From G963662905 sp963662905 (lineage in GTDB: Bacteria; Bacteroidota; Bacteroidia; Bacteroidales; WRLA01), in NCBI GenBank assembly GCA_963662905.2, contig CAXXFD010000004.1:434001-498000 (forward strand): a DNA stretch of 64,000 bases, given 5' to 3'. Below are positions 9,149-17,356 of this stretch, piece after piece (position 1 is the first letter of the stretch; each line of letters starts with the position of its first letter). A program made the position numbers and the translations under genes. Under the pieces are notes generated by a model. The model saw only the letters and a list, made by a program, of their open reading frames with translations, had not been told where the DNA came from and did not search any database.

Positions 9149-9997
9149 ATGACAAAAAAAGCCTTTTTGATAACCCTATGCGCCTTTGCCTTTTCTTTTT
9201 CACAGGCAAAAGTTACGGACAGCCTGAAAATCATGACTTTCAATATTCGCTACGATAATCCGCATGATGGCGAAAACCGTTGGGATACAAGAAAGCCATT
9301 GGTTAAGGAAATCCTCCTGCAGGCGGATGCAGATATCATATGCATACAAGAAGGATTGTACCATCAGGTTATGGGCATTCAGTCCATGTTGCCCACGTAC
9401 AAACGCATTGGCACAGGGCGCGATGACGGCAAATTAGGAGGCGAATTCTGTGCCATTTACTATCGGATCGACCGCTTTGAAGCGGATACTTCGGGCACTT
9501 TCTGGCTTTCGGAGCAGCCCGATGTCCCGGGCTCAAAAAGCTGGAACACAGCCTGCACACGCATTGTCAGCTGGGCAAAATTCACAGATCTGTCCAGCAG
9601 GAAAAGTTTTTATGTCCTGAATACACATTTCGATCATATGTCGGAACAAGCACGGCTCGAAAGCGCAAAGCTCATCAATAAGTTCTGCGAAAACTGCGGC
9701 GAACTCCCTCTTATCCTTTGCGGAGATTTTAACTGTACGGCATCATCAGCACCGGTTGAAACGCTGAGGCAACAGTTCAACAACAGCAAAACCATCAGCA
9801 AAAGCCCTCCTGCAGGGCCGCAATATACTTTTTGTGGGTTCAACGGGAAACCGGAGCACGGCAGCATTATCGACCATATTTTTGTGCGCAATATTGGTGC
9901 TGTCAAAAGCTTTATGATAATGAACGAGCAATATGATTTCAATAAAAAAACCATTCCTTCAGATCATTTGCCAGTCAGGGTAGAAATCCTATACTGA
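9149..9997 (+). CDS. Secreted endonuclease/exonuclease/phosphatase-fold hydrolase
   Basis: 282 residues with a signal peptide cleaved near SQA-K. EEP-family motifs are in order: TFNIRYD, DIICIQEG (metal-binding Glu), NTHFDH, LILCGDFNC and the C-terminal SDHLPV catalytic His. Such proteins are Mg-dependent phosphodiesterases or phosphatases; secreted Bacteroidota members often sit in glycan loci, but their substrates (nucleic acid, phosphoinositol, phospho-sugar) are mostly unproven. It starts one base after the beta-mannosidase stop, so it is probably translationally coupled and may remove phosphate from phosphorylated mannans. That last point is inference. Confidence 0.87.
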   Translation: MTKKAFLITLCAFAFSFSQAKVTDSLKIMTFNIRYDNPHDGENRWDTRKPLVKEILLQADADIICIQEGLYHQVMGIQSMLPTYKRIGTGRDDGKLGGEFCAIYYRIDRFEADTSGTFWLSEQPDVPGSKSWNTACTRIVSWAKFTDLSSRKSFYVLNTHFDHMSEQARLESAKLINKFCENCGELPLILCGDFNCTASSAPVETLRQQFNNSKTISKSPPAGPQYTFCGFNGKPEHGSIIDHIFVRNIGAVKSFMIMNEQYDFNKKTIPSDHLPVRVEILY

Positions 9998-10021
9998 CCC
10001 ATTTGATAACCAAATTAAAAT

Positions 10022-10029
10022 TAAATTTG
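10022..10029 (+). promoter_or_regulatory. Candidate -7 box (TAAATTTG)
   Basis: Exact TAnnTTTG match 26 bp before the ATG of the sugar transporter, which suggests it can be expressed separately from the hydrolases. Confidence 0.55.
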
Positions 10030-10055
10030 CATTTCTAACTAAAACGATAAAGCAT

Positions 10056-11423
10056 ATGAATCAGAAACCGAATTACACTCTGCCTTTCATCACCGTGATT
10101 GGATTGTTTTTTATGTGGGGCTTCATCACCTGCATGAACGATATTTTAATTCCCTACCTGAAAGGCGTATTTGAGCTCACGCATTTTAAAGCAATGCTTG
10201 TGCAGTTTGCCTTTTTTGGCGCTTATTTTATCGGATCGGTCATATACTTTATTATCAGCGTAATAAAAGGAGATCCCATAAACAAAATCGGCTATAAAAA
10301 TGGAATTTTAATCGGTTTGCTTATATCTGCTGTCGGAACAGCCTTATTCTATCCTGCTGCAGAGCTTAAGCTTTTTGGGTTTTTTCTGGCTGCTCTTTTT
10401 GTTCTGGGACTGGGTTTTACGCTTCTGCAGATTGCGGCCAATCCGTATGTAGCCATTTTAGGAAGCGAATCCACTGCTTCCAGCCGTTTGAACCTGGCGC
10501 AGGGCTTTAATTCACTGGGCACAACGGTAGCACCGATTATTGGCGGTTATCTGATTTTTAAAGTTTTTGCCGGCGACAGTTTTCAGGGAGCCGACAGCGT
10601 AAAAATACCTTATTTGGTTTTTACAGGATTCTTTCTTCTGCTAGCCCTCATCATTAAAATGGCTCATCTGCCGCGCTTTATGAACGATGAAAACATTGAA
10701 ACCGGAGCCGCTGCCCTGCGTTATCCACAGCTGGTTTTTGGTATGATTGCCATTTTTATGTACGTAGGCGGTGAGGTCAGCATCGGCAGTATTATGATCA
10801 GCTTTTTAGGGCTGGAAAGCATTGCCGGACTGAGCGAACAGGATGCCAGCACCTATGTTGCTTTTTATTGGGGCGGCCTGATGATCGGGCGCTTTTTGGG
10901 TGCCGTATCGCTTAGCGACATGAAAAACAAAATCCTGAAAAACCTCATTATGGCAGGCATTCCGCTACTGGCATTTTTGGTTATTTGGGGCACAAACGGC
11001 ATCTTGATTGCAGGGATTTATTCCATCTTTCTCGTGGCCAACTTAATAGCTTTTATGCTGGGCAAATCGCTACCGCACAGAACTTTGTTTGTCTTTTCCA
11101 TTGTGGCGGTGGGTTTATTGATCACAACACTGCTTACCAGCGGCATGGTTGCCATGTGGACCGTTATCGGGATTGGTTTGTTCAATAGTATTATGTGGTC
11201 CAATATCTTCACACTGGCCATCAACGGCCTGGGAAAATACAAAAGCCAGGGCAGTTCACTTTTGGTGATGATGATCCTTGGCGGCGCCATTATCCCTCCG
11301 ATTCAAGGCGCATTTGCTGATTCCATCGGAGTTCACGCATCATTCTTTGTACCGATTGTTTGCTATCTCTATCTGGCATTCTATGGTTTGAAAGGATACA
11401 AGCCTAAAATTGCTGCCGAATAA
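10056..11423 (+). CDS. FucP-family sugar:H+ symporter (MFS)
   Basis: 455 residues with about 12 membrane helices. The N terminus, FFMWGFITCMNDILIPYLK followed by an AMLVQFAFFGAYF segment, is characteristic of the FucP/GluP branch of the major facilitator superfamily, and a QIAANPYVAILG segment follows. Members import L-fucose, glucose, galactose or related hexoses with protons across the inner membrane. Placed after alpha- and beta-mannosidases, mannose is the simplest substrate, but this is an inference from context. It ends the plus-strand catabolic block, followed by a strong terminator. No SusC/SusD genes are present in the window. Confidence 0.9.
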   Translation: MNQKPNYTLPFITVIGLFFMWGFITCMNDILIPYLKGVFELTHFKAMLVQFAFFGAYFIGSVIYFIISVIKGDPINKIGYKNGILIGLLISAVGTALFYPAAELKLFGFFLAALFVLGLGFTLLQIAANPYVAILGSESTASSRLNLAQGFNSLGTTVAPIIGGYLIFKVFAGDSFQGADSVKIPYLVFTGFFLLLALIIKMAHLPRFMNDENIETGAAALRYPQLVFGMIAIFMYVGGEVSIGSIMISFLGLESIAGLSEQDASTYVAFYWGGLMIGRFLGAVSLSDMKNKILKNLIMAGIPLLAFLVIWGTNGILIAGIYSIFLVANLIAFMLGKSLPHRTLFVFSIVAVGLLITTLLTSGMVAMWTVIGIGLFNSIMWSNIFTLAINGLGKYKSQGSSLLVMMILGGAIIPPIQGAFADSIGVHASFFVPIVCYLYLAFYGLKGYKPKIAAE

Positions 11424-11432
11424 TCAGAGCAT

Positions 11433-11470
11433 AAAAAACGTCCGATCGCATGACCGGACGTTTTTTTTTG
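11433..11470 (+). terminator. Terminator between convergent genes
   Basis: Stem AAAAACGTCCG/CGGACGTTTTT with a 10-nt loop followed by a T run. It ends the sugar-transporter transcript; the A-rich left arm lets it also serve the minus-strand operon that ends at 11486. Confidence 0.85.
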
Positions 11471-11485
11471 ATTCGAAAAAAGCAA

Positions 11486-11857
11486 CTAAAGAATTTTCTT
11501 ACGGGCTTTTTTCACAGCTTCTTTATAAGCCTGCCGGCGCGTTTCGTTGGTGAGAAATTCATTCAGTTTGTCATCAAAAGCAATTTGTGTTTCATCCAAT
11601 TTTTCAATTTCAGACTTTTCTTTTCTGCCTGCGCTGATTTCCCTTTCGAGATGCTGGCGTGATTTTTCGAGACGAACAAATTCATCGGCAAAAGCATCAA
11701 TTTTCGCCTGATCCTCGGCGCTGAGTTCTTCATCTATTTGAGCCGGGGCATTAACACCCTGCTGGCCTGTTGTGCCTTTTTTGGATTCCTTGCAAGCAGT
11801 AAAACTCACAAAAACAGCTAAAAGGGCTACAATAATTACATAAGCTGATCTTTTCAT
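11486..11857 (-). CDS. Small helical lipoprotein, unknown function
   Basis: 123 residues. The signal peptide ends in SFTAC (Cys22) followed by KESKKG, giving a lipoprotein. The rest is charged and helical (rich in Glu, Lys, Arg and Ala), with likely coiled coil from about residue 45 to the end. I recognise no family. It is the last gene of a tightly packed run, 17 bp after the S46 peptidase, so it may be an envelope accessory of that gene or of the foldases upstream. Confidence 0.72.
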   Translation of the reverse strand: MKRSAYVIIVALLAVFVSFTACKESKKGTTGQQGVNAPAQIDEELSAEDQAKIDAFADEFVRLEKSRQHLEREISAGRKEKSEIEKLDETQIAFDDKLNEFLTNETRRQAYKEAVKKARKKIL

Positions 11858-11874
11858 TTTGATTGATTTATTTT

Positions 11875-14049
11875 TTATTCAACAATTTTCATTTCTTCGA
11901 CAAGATGGCCTGCTCCGGCAAATTTATCAATAATAAAGAGGCAATAGCGCACATCAAGGGTAATGTTTCGGCATTGGTCAGGATCATACATCATATCGCT
12001 CATCGTGCCTTCCCAGTTGCGGTCAAAATTCAGGCCAATCAGGCGGCCATCGGCATTGAGCACAGGCGAACCGGAATTACCACCGGATGTGTGATTGGTT
12101 GCAATAAATCCAACATGCATTTTGCCGTCATCATCGGCATAGCGCCCGTAATCTTTATTTTCATATAATTCCTTGAGCTTATCTTCCACAACATAATCAT
12201 AGATGTCCGGATTTTCTTTTTCCATAATCCCTTCCAAAGTAGTAAAATGACAGTAATTCACCGCATCGCGTGGCTGATATCCATCCACATTTCCATAAGT
12301 GACCCTGAGCGTAAAGTTTGCATCGGGATAAAAACGGCGGTCGGGTTCCATTTCCATTTGGGCTTTCATATAAATACGCTGCAAGCTGTCCAAACGGTCG
12401 CCTGTTGCAGCCAGTCCCGGGCGGATTGTTTCCAGGAAAAAATCAACAAAAGAATTAGCCAATTGATATGCCGGATCCTTCAGGATTTTCTTGTATTTGC
12501 TTTTCTTAAATGATTTCAGGAAATCCTCTGCTTTTTCTTCTGATGCAAAAATGGACTTACTGAAAAGCTTATCGGCATAGGCTTCAAAATCACCTTTATA
12601 TTTTTTATTGATGTCCTTCAGGCTTTGGGGCTGCCATTTTGCCGGCAGTTCAGTGGCCATTTTATGCAACATCACGGCAGTAACTTCCCGGTCGATCGGC
12701 TGGTGATAATCTTTAAAATGTCCTTTTGCCGCATTGCTCAGGCTTTCAACCAATTCTTTGATTTTTGTTTCATCGGCATCCTTTTTTTCACAGGCACTGA
12801 CTAAAGCTGAGAATGAACGTGCATAGCGCATGATTTCAATACCAAATAAACCGGCTTCTGCAAGGTAGGTATAAGCCAGATCAAGATCGCTGTATTTTTT
12901 GTAGGTTCTTTCAAAATCCGGGATCAGTTCCCCGTATTTGGCTTTGCGCCCGGTATTGGCATCCGCCCATTTTTCAAATTCTTTTTCGTACTTCTGCTTT
13001 TTATCGATTGCATTCAGGCGTTTGATTCCACGGTTTTCTCCTTGCCATTTTTTCCAGCCGTTTGCAACTCCGGCATATTTCGCAGCATATTTAATACGTA
13101 CGGCAGGGTCTTTTTCCATGTATTTGTTCATAACGTCCAGTCGTTTGCCGCGCAAGTCGATACGTACAGGATTGGTTATCTGTGTGGTATGGTTTACAGC
13201 ATAGGAAGGGATGTATTGTTCGGTACTGCCCGGATATCCAAAAACAAAGGTAAAATCTCCTTTATCAACTCCTTCAAGGCTGACTTCGAGATATTTCTTT
13301 GGTTTATAGGGCACATTGTCTTCGCTGTACTCAGCCGGTTGGTTGTCTTTGTTTGCGTAGATACGGAACACAGAAAAATCGCCGGTATGGCGTGGCCACA
13401 TCCAGTTATCGGTATCACCACCGAATTTCCCGATATTTGAAGGAGGAGCACCTACCAGGCGCACATCTTTAAAAACCTCATTTACAAAGAGGTAGTACTT
13501 GTTTCCTGAATAGAAAGGCTTTACAACTGCCTCATAATGTGTGTCTTTTGTAGCTTCTTCCCTAATTCCTTCGATGTTTTCCTTGATTTTCTTAAAACGG
13601 TCGTTTTCGCTCATCTCATCAGTAACATCAGCAAGTGCTTTTTGCGTTACATCTTCCATGCGCACCAGAAAAGTAGCTGTAAGTCCCGGGTTGGGCAGTT
13701 CTTCGCTACGGTTCATGGCCCAAAAACCATCGGTGAGATAATCGTGTTCCACAGAGCTGTGCTTCTGGATCTGTCCGTAACCGCAATGATGATTGGTTAA
13801 AAGCAGTCCCTGATCCGAAACCAGTTCTCCGGTACAACCACGGCCAAAAATGACGATTGCATCCTTGAGGCTGGAATGATTGGCACTATAAATATCTTCG
13901 GCAGTAATACGCATTCCCATTTCCTGCATTTCCTTTTCGTTGAGGCTTTGCAGCAGGATTGGCAGCCACATTCCCTCTCCTGCCATGAGGCTCAGGCGCA
14001 TCATCAGGAATGCGGAAATCATTAAAGTAGTAAGAACTTTTTTCATCAT
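11875..14049 (-). CDS. S46 dipeptidyl-peptidase, DPP11-like
   Basis: 724 residues with a signal peptide (cleavage near LMA-GEGMW). Family S46 enzymes are periplasmic exopeptidases that release dipeptides in asaccharolytic Bacteroidota. The catalytic triad is visible: His88 in LLTNHHCG, the Asp in GGDTDNWMWPRHTGDF (about 230) and Ser659 in GGNSGSPV. Eighteen residues after Ser is Arg677 in FDRNWEG. Arg at this position marks DPP11 (Asp/Glu at P1), whereas DPP7 has Gly, so acidic specificity is predicted. It lies 24 bp after the MoxR gene and 17 bp before a small lipoprotein. The specificity call depends on this one residue. Confidence 0.9.
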   Translation of the reverse strand: MMKKVLTTLMISAFLMMRLSLMAGEGMWLPILLQSLNEKEMQEMGMRITAEDIYSANHSSLKDAIVIFGRGCTGELVSDQGLLLTNHHCGYGQIQKHSSVEHDYLTDGFWAMNRSEELPNPGLTATFLVRMEDVTQKALADVTDEMSENDRFKKIKENIEGIREEATKDTHYEAVVKPFYSGNKYYLFVNEVFKDVRLVGAPPSNIGKFGGDTDNWMWPRHTGDFSVFRIYANKDNQPAEYSEDNVPYKPKKYLEVSLEGVDKGDFTFVFGYPGSTEQYIPSYAVNHTTQITNPVRIDLRGKRLDVMNKYMEKDPAVRIKYAAKYAGVANGWKKWQGENRGIKRLNAIDKKQKYEKEFEKWADANTGRKAKYGELIPDFERTYKKYSDLDLAYTYLAEAGLFGIEIMRYARSFSALVSACEKKDADETKIKELVESLSNAAKGHFKDYHQPIDREVTAVMLHKMATELPAKWQPQSLKDINKKYKGDFEAYADKLFSKSIFASEEKAEDFLKSFKKSKYKKILKDPAYQLANSFVDFFLETIRPGLAATGDRLDSLQRIYMKAQMEMEPDRRFYPDANFTLRVTYGNVDGYQPRDAVNYCHFTTLEGIMEKENPDIYDYVVEDKLKELYENKDYGRYADDDGKMHVGFIATNHTSGGNSGSPVLNADGRLIGLNFDRNWEGTMSDMMYDPDQCRNITLDVRYCLFIIDKFAGAGHLVEEMKIVE

Positions 14050-14073
14050 TGGTGTATTTGTTTGTTATGGTAT

Positions 14074-15042
14074 TTACTTTGTCATTTCGTTGATAATATC
14101 CTCAACGCTAATACCTTCAGCCTCAGCTTTGAAATTGCGCACAATCCGGTGCCGCAGGATGATTGTTGCCACGGCCTGCACATCTTCGATATCCGGTGAA
14201 AACTTCCCGTTCAGCGCGGCATGGCATTTTGCCCCGATAATCAGGTATTGGCTGGCACGCGGGCCGGCTCCCCAATTTAGGTATTGTTTCGCCCAGGGAT
14301 GCGCATCATCCGTATTGGGACGCGTTTTGGAACTCAACTTCACGGCATATTCATATACATTATCTGCAACAGGGATTTTCCGCACCAGATTTTGGAAATA
14401 ACGAATTTCCTCAGCAGCCATCACAACCTGAGGTGTTTCCTCCTGATCTGTTGTGGTTTGTTTCACCACTTCCACTTCCTCTTTGAATGAAGGATAATCG
14501 AGCAGGATATTGAACATAAAACGGTCGAGCTGTGCTTCAGGCAATGGGTAAGTTCCCTCCTGTTCAATAGGATTTTGTGTTGCCAAAACAAAAAATGGTT
14601 TATCGAGAGGATAATTCTTTCCGGCAACGGTTACCGATTTTTCCTGCATGGCCTCCAGCAAAGCCGATTGCGTTTTGGGAGGGGTACGGTTTATCTCATC
14701 AGCGAGGATGATATTGGCAAAAACCGGCCCTTTGATAAAACGGAAACTTTTCTTTTCGTCGAGGATTTCACTTCCGATGATATCGCTGGGCATCAAATCG
14801 GGCGTAAACTGAATACGGTTATAGCTCAAACCCAGGACTTTGGCTATGGTATTGACCAGCAAAGTTTTGGCCAGGCCGGGAACGCCGACCAAAAGGGCAT
14901 GTCCACGGCTGAAAATGGAAATCAGTACCTGATCGATCACTTCTTCCTGGCCGACAATTACTTTACCAATTTCCGTTTTAAGGTTTTTATAGTATTCGCG
15001 CATCGCCTTTATGGCATCTGCATCGGAATTATACTGCATCAT
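14074..15042 (-). CDS. MoxR-family AAA+ ATPase
   Basis: 322 residues. Walker A GVPGLAKT (53-60), Walker B LADEIN followed by RTPPKTQSALLEAMQE, and the sensor-1 region ATQNPIEQEGTYPLPEAQLDRF are all present and intact. MoxR ATPases act as cytoplasmic chaperones, often with von Willebrand factor A-domain proteins of a DUF58/BatA locus. No such partner is adjacent here; instead the gene abuts surA with no spacing (its ATG begins right after the surA stop) and is followed by the S46 peptidase. This suggests coupling to envelope protein maturation, which is inference from position. Confidence 0.92.
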   Translation of the reverse strand: MMQYNSDADAIKAMREYYKNLKTEIGKVIVGQEEVIDQVLISIFSRGHALLVGVPGLAKTLLVNTIAKVLGLSYNRIQFTPDLMPSDIIGSEILDEKKSFRFIKGPVFANIILADEINRTPPKTQSALLEAMQEKSVTVAGKNYPLDKPFFVLATQNPIEQEGTYPLPEAQLDRFMFNILLDYPSFKEEVEVVKQTTTDQEETPQVVMAAEEIRYFQNLVRKIPVADNVYEYAVKLSSKTRPNTDDAHPWAKQYLNWGAGPRASQYLIIGAKCHAALNGKFSPDIEDVQAVATIILRHRIVRNFKAEAEGISVEDIINEMTK

Positions 15043-16419
15043 TTATTCTTTGATTTTCCATTTATGTTGAAAGCTGCAATCGCGGAATTCGCTGCTGATG
15101 CGAACAAAGGTTTTTTCGGCCTTTTGCTGCACCCATTCGCCGATATGCTTTGCTTTTTTTGCTTCCAAAGCCCAATCCTGGATTTTGTTGTAATCATCGT
15201 CGAGGTTGGCACGATGCGCCTGGCTCCTGCTTTTAAGATATAATAAGCGATAGGCTTCGGTGTCGTCATCTGTCTGAAAACTAACCGGTTTGGAGAGTTC
15301 GCCTACATCGAGCTTGTCCACAACAAAGAAAAGTTTGGGATCTGTATTAAGTTCTTCGTAAGTAAAACGGTTTGTTCCGGTCATAGGGTTCATGATCATC
15401 CCACCATTTATCCTGCCCGGATCATCGCTGAAACGGCGCACGGCCTGCTCAAAAGTCATGGAATCGCTGTTGATCAGCTGCGCAACACTATCAAGAAACT
15501 GAGCGGCACGTGCCAGTTCAATAGGAGACACTTTCGGGCGCAGGAGGATATGGCGCACATTCACATATTCACCACGTCGTTCAATTAGCTGAAGGATATG
15601 GAAGCCTGCTTTAGTTTCCACAATTTCAGAGATTTCGCCCGGTTCCAGTTGAAATGCTACGGCTTCAAATTCGGGATACAGTTCCCCGCGGCCATAAAGG
15701 CCAAGTTCTCCGCCTTTTTTTGCCGAACCCGGATCTTCCGAATAAAGAATAGCCAGTGTCGAAAATGTTTCCCCGTCCAAAATCCTTTTACGCAGGCCAC
15801 GAAGTTTTTCTTTGATCTCAATTTTCTGCGCCATATCAATTTCGGGCTGACGGACAATCTGTCCGATACTCACTTCCGGTTCCACCATCGGGATACTGTC
15901 TTTAGGAAGCGAGCGGAACCATTTACGCACCTGAGATGGTGTAATCATCACATTTGTAGTCAGTTCGCGTTGCACCTGATCTGTCATCATTTGTTCTGTG
16001 ATGACTTCCTTCATTTCATCGCGAATATCCGCCATTGACTTTTTATAGTATTCTTCCAGTTTTTCTTTGGAGCCAATTTGCTGGATAAAATATGCCAGCC
16101 GGCGTTCCATTTCTGCATCAACCTGTTTTTCCGTCACTTCAACACTATCCAAATCTGCCTGATCGAGCAAAAGCTTTTGGTAAAGCATGTTTTCGAGTAT
16201 GCTGCAGCGCACTTCATCGGCTGTACCGCTGATCCCGCCTTGCATCCGGTATTGAATATACTGTGTTTGGATATCGGAATATAAAATGACATTCTTGCCA
16301 ACAACGGCAACAACCTCATCAATTACTTGTCCTTTTGGTATGTCATCCTGTGCAAAAAGTCCTGTAATTCCAAGCAAACACGCAAAAAGGACAATAAGGT
16401 TTTTTTGAGTCATCTTCAT
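15043..16419 (-). CDS. SurA-like periplasmic chaperone / PpiC-type prolyl isomerase
   Basis: 458 residues with a signal peptide ending near LFAQDD. The N-terminal chaperone part (about 25-180) opens with VIDEVVAVVGKNVILYSDI, typical of SurA. Two parvulin-type domains follow, one with GGELGLYGRGELYPEFEAVAF and AGFHILQLIERR (about 185-285), the second diverged (about 290-400). SurA helps outer-membrane barrels fold in the periplasm. It is the third of three consecutive foldase-type genes between guaB and moxR, 11 bp after the preceding lipoprotein and overlapping nothing. Function is assigned by domain order; redundancy among the three is likely. Confidence 0.9.
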   Translation of the reverse strand: MKMTQKNLIVLFACLLGITGLFAQDDIPKGQVIDEVVAVVGKNVILYSDIQTQYIQYRMQGGISGTADEVRCSILENMLYQKLLLDQADLDSVEVTEKQVDAEMERRLAYFIQQIGSKEKLEEYYKKSMADIRDEMKEVITEQMMTDQVQRELTTNVMITPSQVRKWFRSLPKDSIPMVEPEVSIGQIVRQPEIDMAQKIEIKEKLRGLRKRILDGETFSTLAILYSEDPGSAKKGGELGLYGRGELYPEFEAVAFQLEPGEISEIVETKAGFHILQLIERRGEYVNVRHILLRPKVSPIELARAAQFLDSVAQLINSDSMTFEQAVRRFSDDPGRINGGMIMNPMTGTNRFTYEELNTDPKLFFVVDKLDVGELSKPVSFQTDDDTEAYRLLYLKSRSQAHRANLDDDYNKIQDWALEAKKAKHIGEWVQQKAEKTFVRISSEFRDCSFQHKWKIKE

Positions 16420-16430
16420 TGAAAATCGTA

Positions 16431-17309
16431 TTAATATATTTCTATTTGATTCGTTTGCATCGCCTCGTTAAAAATATCCTGCTGCAATTTTTTTATAAAC
16501 TGCACCTTTCTTTTGTTGATAATCACATTTCGGATATTATCTATTTCGAGGCTAAGCGGGCTGATGCCATCTTTGATTTCATAATCGAAAAAGCGTATCA
16601 GGTAAACAAGGGGCGCATCTTTTATTTCAATATAATTATTGTTGCGCAGATAATGTTCCTGATCAAATGTTTGCAAAGGCAGCATCATCTGGATATTGGA
16701 AAAATAGAGCCAGTTATCCAATTCATAAAAAAACTCGACGGCATGATGGGCTGCATATTTCTCAAAAGCTTCCACATCAAGTGAATCTGCTTTTAAGATT
16801 TTGCGCATCTCGCGGATCGGCTTAACCGAATCCTCCATCATTTTACAAAAAGCCAGTTTTACAATATGATCTTTGAGCTCGAAATTGCTCTTGTTTTCAT
16901 TGTAATACTGCTCTATTTCCATTTCCGTTACCAGCGTATCCAGTTCCTGTTCGAGCAATCGGGTTTGATAATGATACACCAGCAAAGAATTACGGTATTC
17001 TTCCAGTTGCTTTTCGAAAGATGTTTGATCGTCGGACAACTGACTTTCGGCTTTTTGCACAACAAGTTGATTGCGCACCCAATTATTGATGTAGGTGCGT
17101 ACAATGCTGAGGCTGTCTTCGGCAGATGTTCCCTTCGGCACAAGGCTGATTACATCCGACTCATAAAGATATTTGCTGCCAGCCCGTGCCAGAACATTCT
17201 CCCTGACCGGCTGGTTTAATTTCAGCTGATCGCATGAACCCAGCAGGCCCATAAGGATAAATCCCGGCAAGAAAATCTGGAATAAAAAGCCGAATGCTCT
17301 GTTTATCAT
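16431..17309 (-). CDS. Lipoprotein with a SurA-N/foldase-like fold, no clear prolyl-isomerase domain
   Basis: 292 residues. The signal ends in LLGSC (Cys26), so it is lipid-anchored. ARAGSKYLYESDVISLVPKG and the long helical part after it resemble the N-terminal chaperone segment of SurA/PpiD proteins, but I do not see the GGELG and FGYHIIK motifs of an active parvulin domain. It is therefore probably a chaperone-only or inactive isomerase lipoprotein. It sits between two PpiC-domain proteins in the same run and likely acts with them on exported proteins in the periplasm. Family assignment is moderate. Confidence 0.75.
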   Translation of the reverse strand: MINRAFGFLFQIFLPGFILMGLLGSCDQLKLNQPVRENVLARAGSKYLYESDVISLVPKGTSAEDSLSIVRTYINNWVRNQLVVQKAESQLSDDQTSFEKQLEEYRNSLLVYHYQTRLLEQELDTLVTEMEIEQYYNENKSNFELKDHIVKLAFCKMMEDSVKPIREMRKILKADSLDVEAFEKYAAHHAVEFFYELDNWLYFSNIQMMLPLQTFDQEHYLRNNNYIEIKDAPLVYLIRFFDYEIKDGISPLSLEIDNIRNVIINKRKVQFIKKLQQDIFNEAMQTNQIEIY

Positions 17310-17356
17310 GAATTTTAAATAAAAGCCTTAGCGAAAAAAACGCCGGCAAAGTGTTT

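Noticed and set aside
14575..15243. A 222-codon plus-strand frame opposite moxR and surA
   Set aside because: It spans two real genes in antisense and shows no family motifs.
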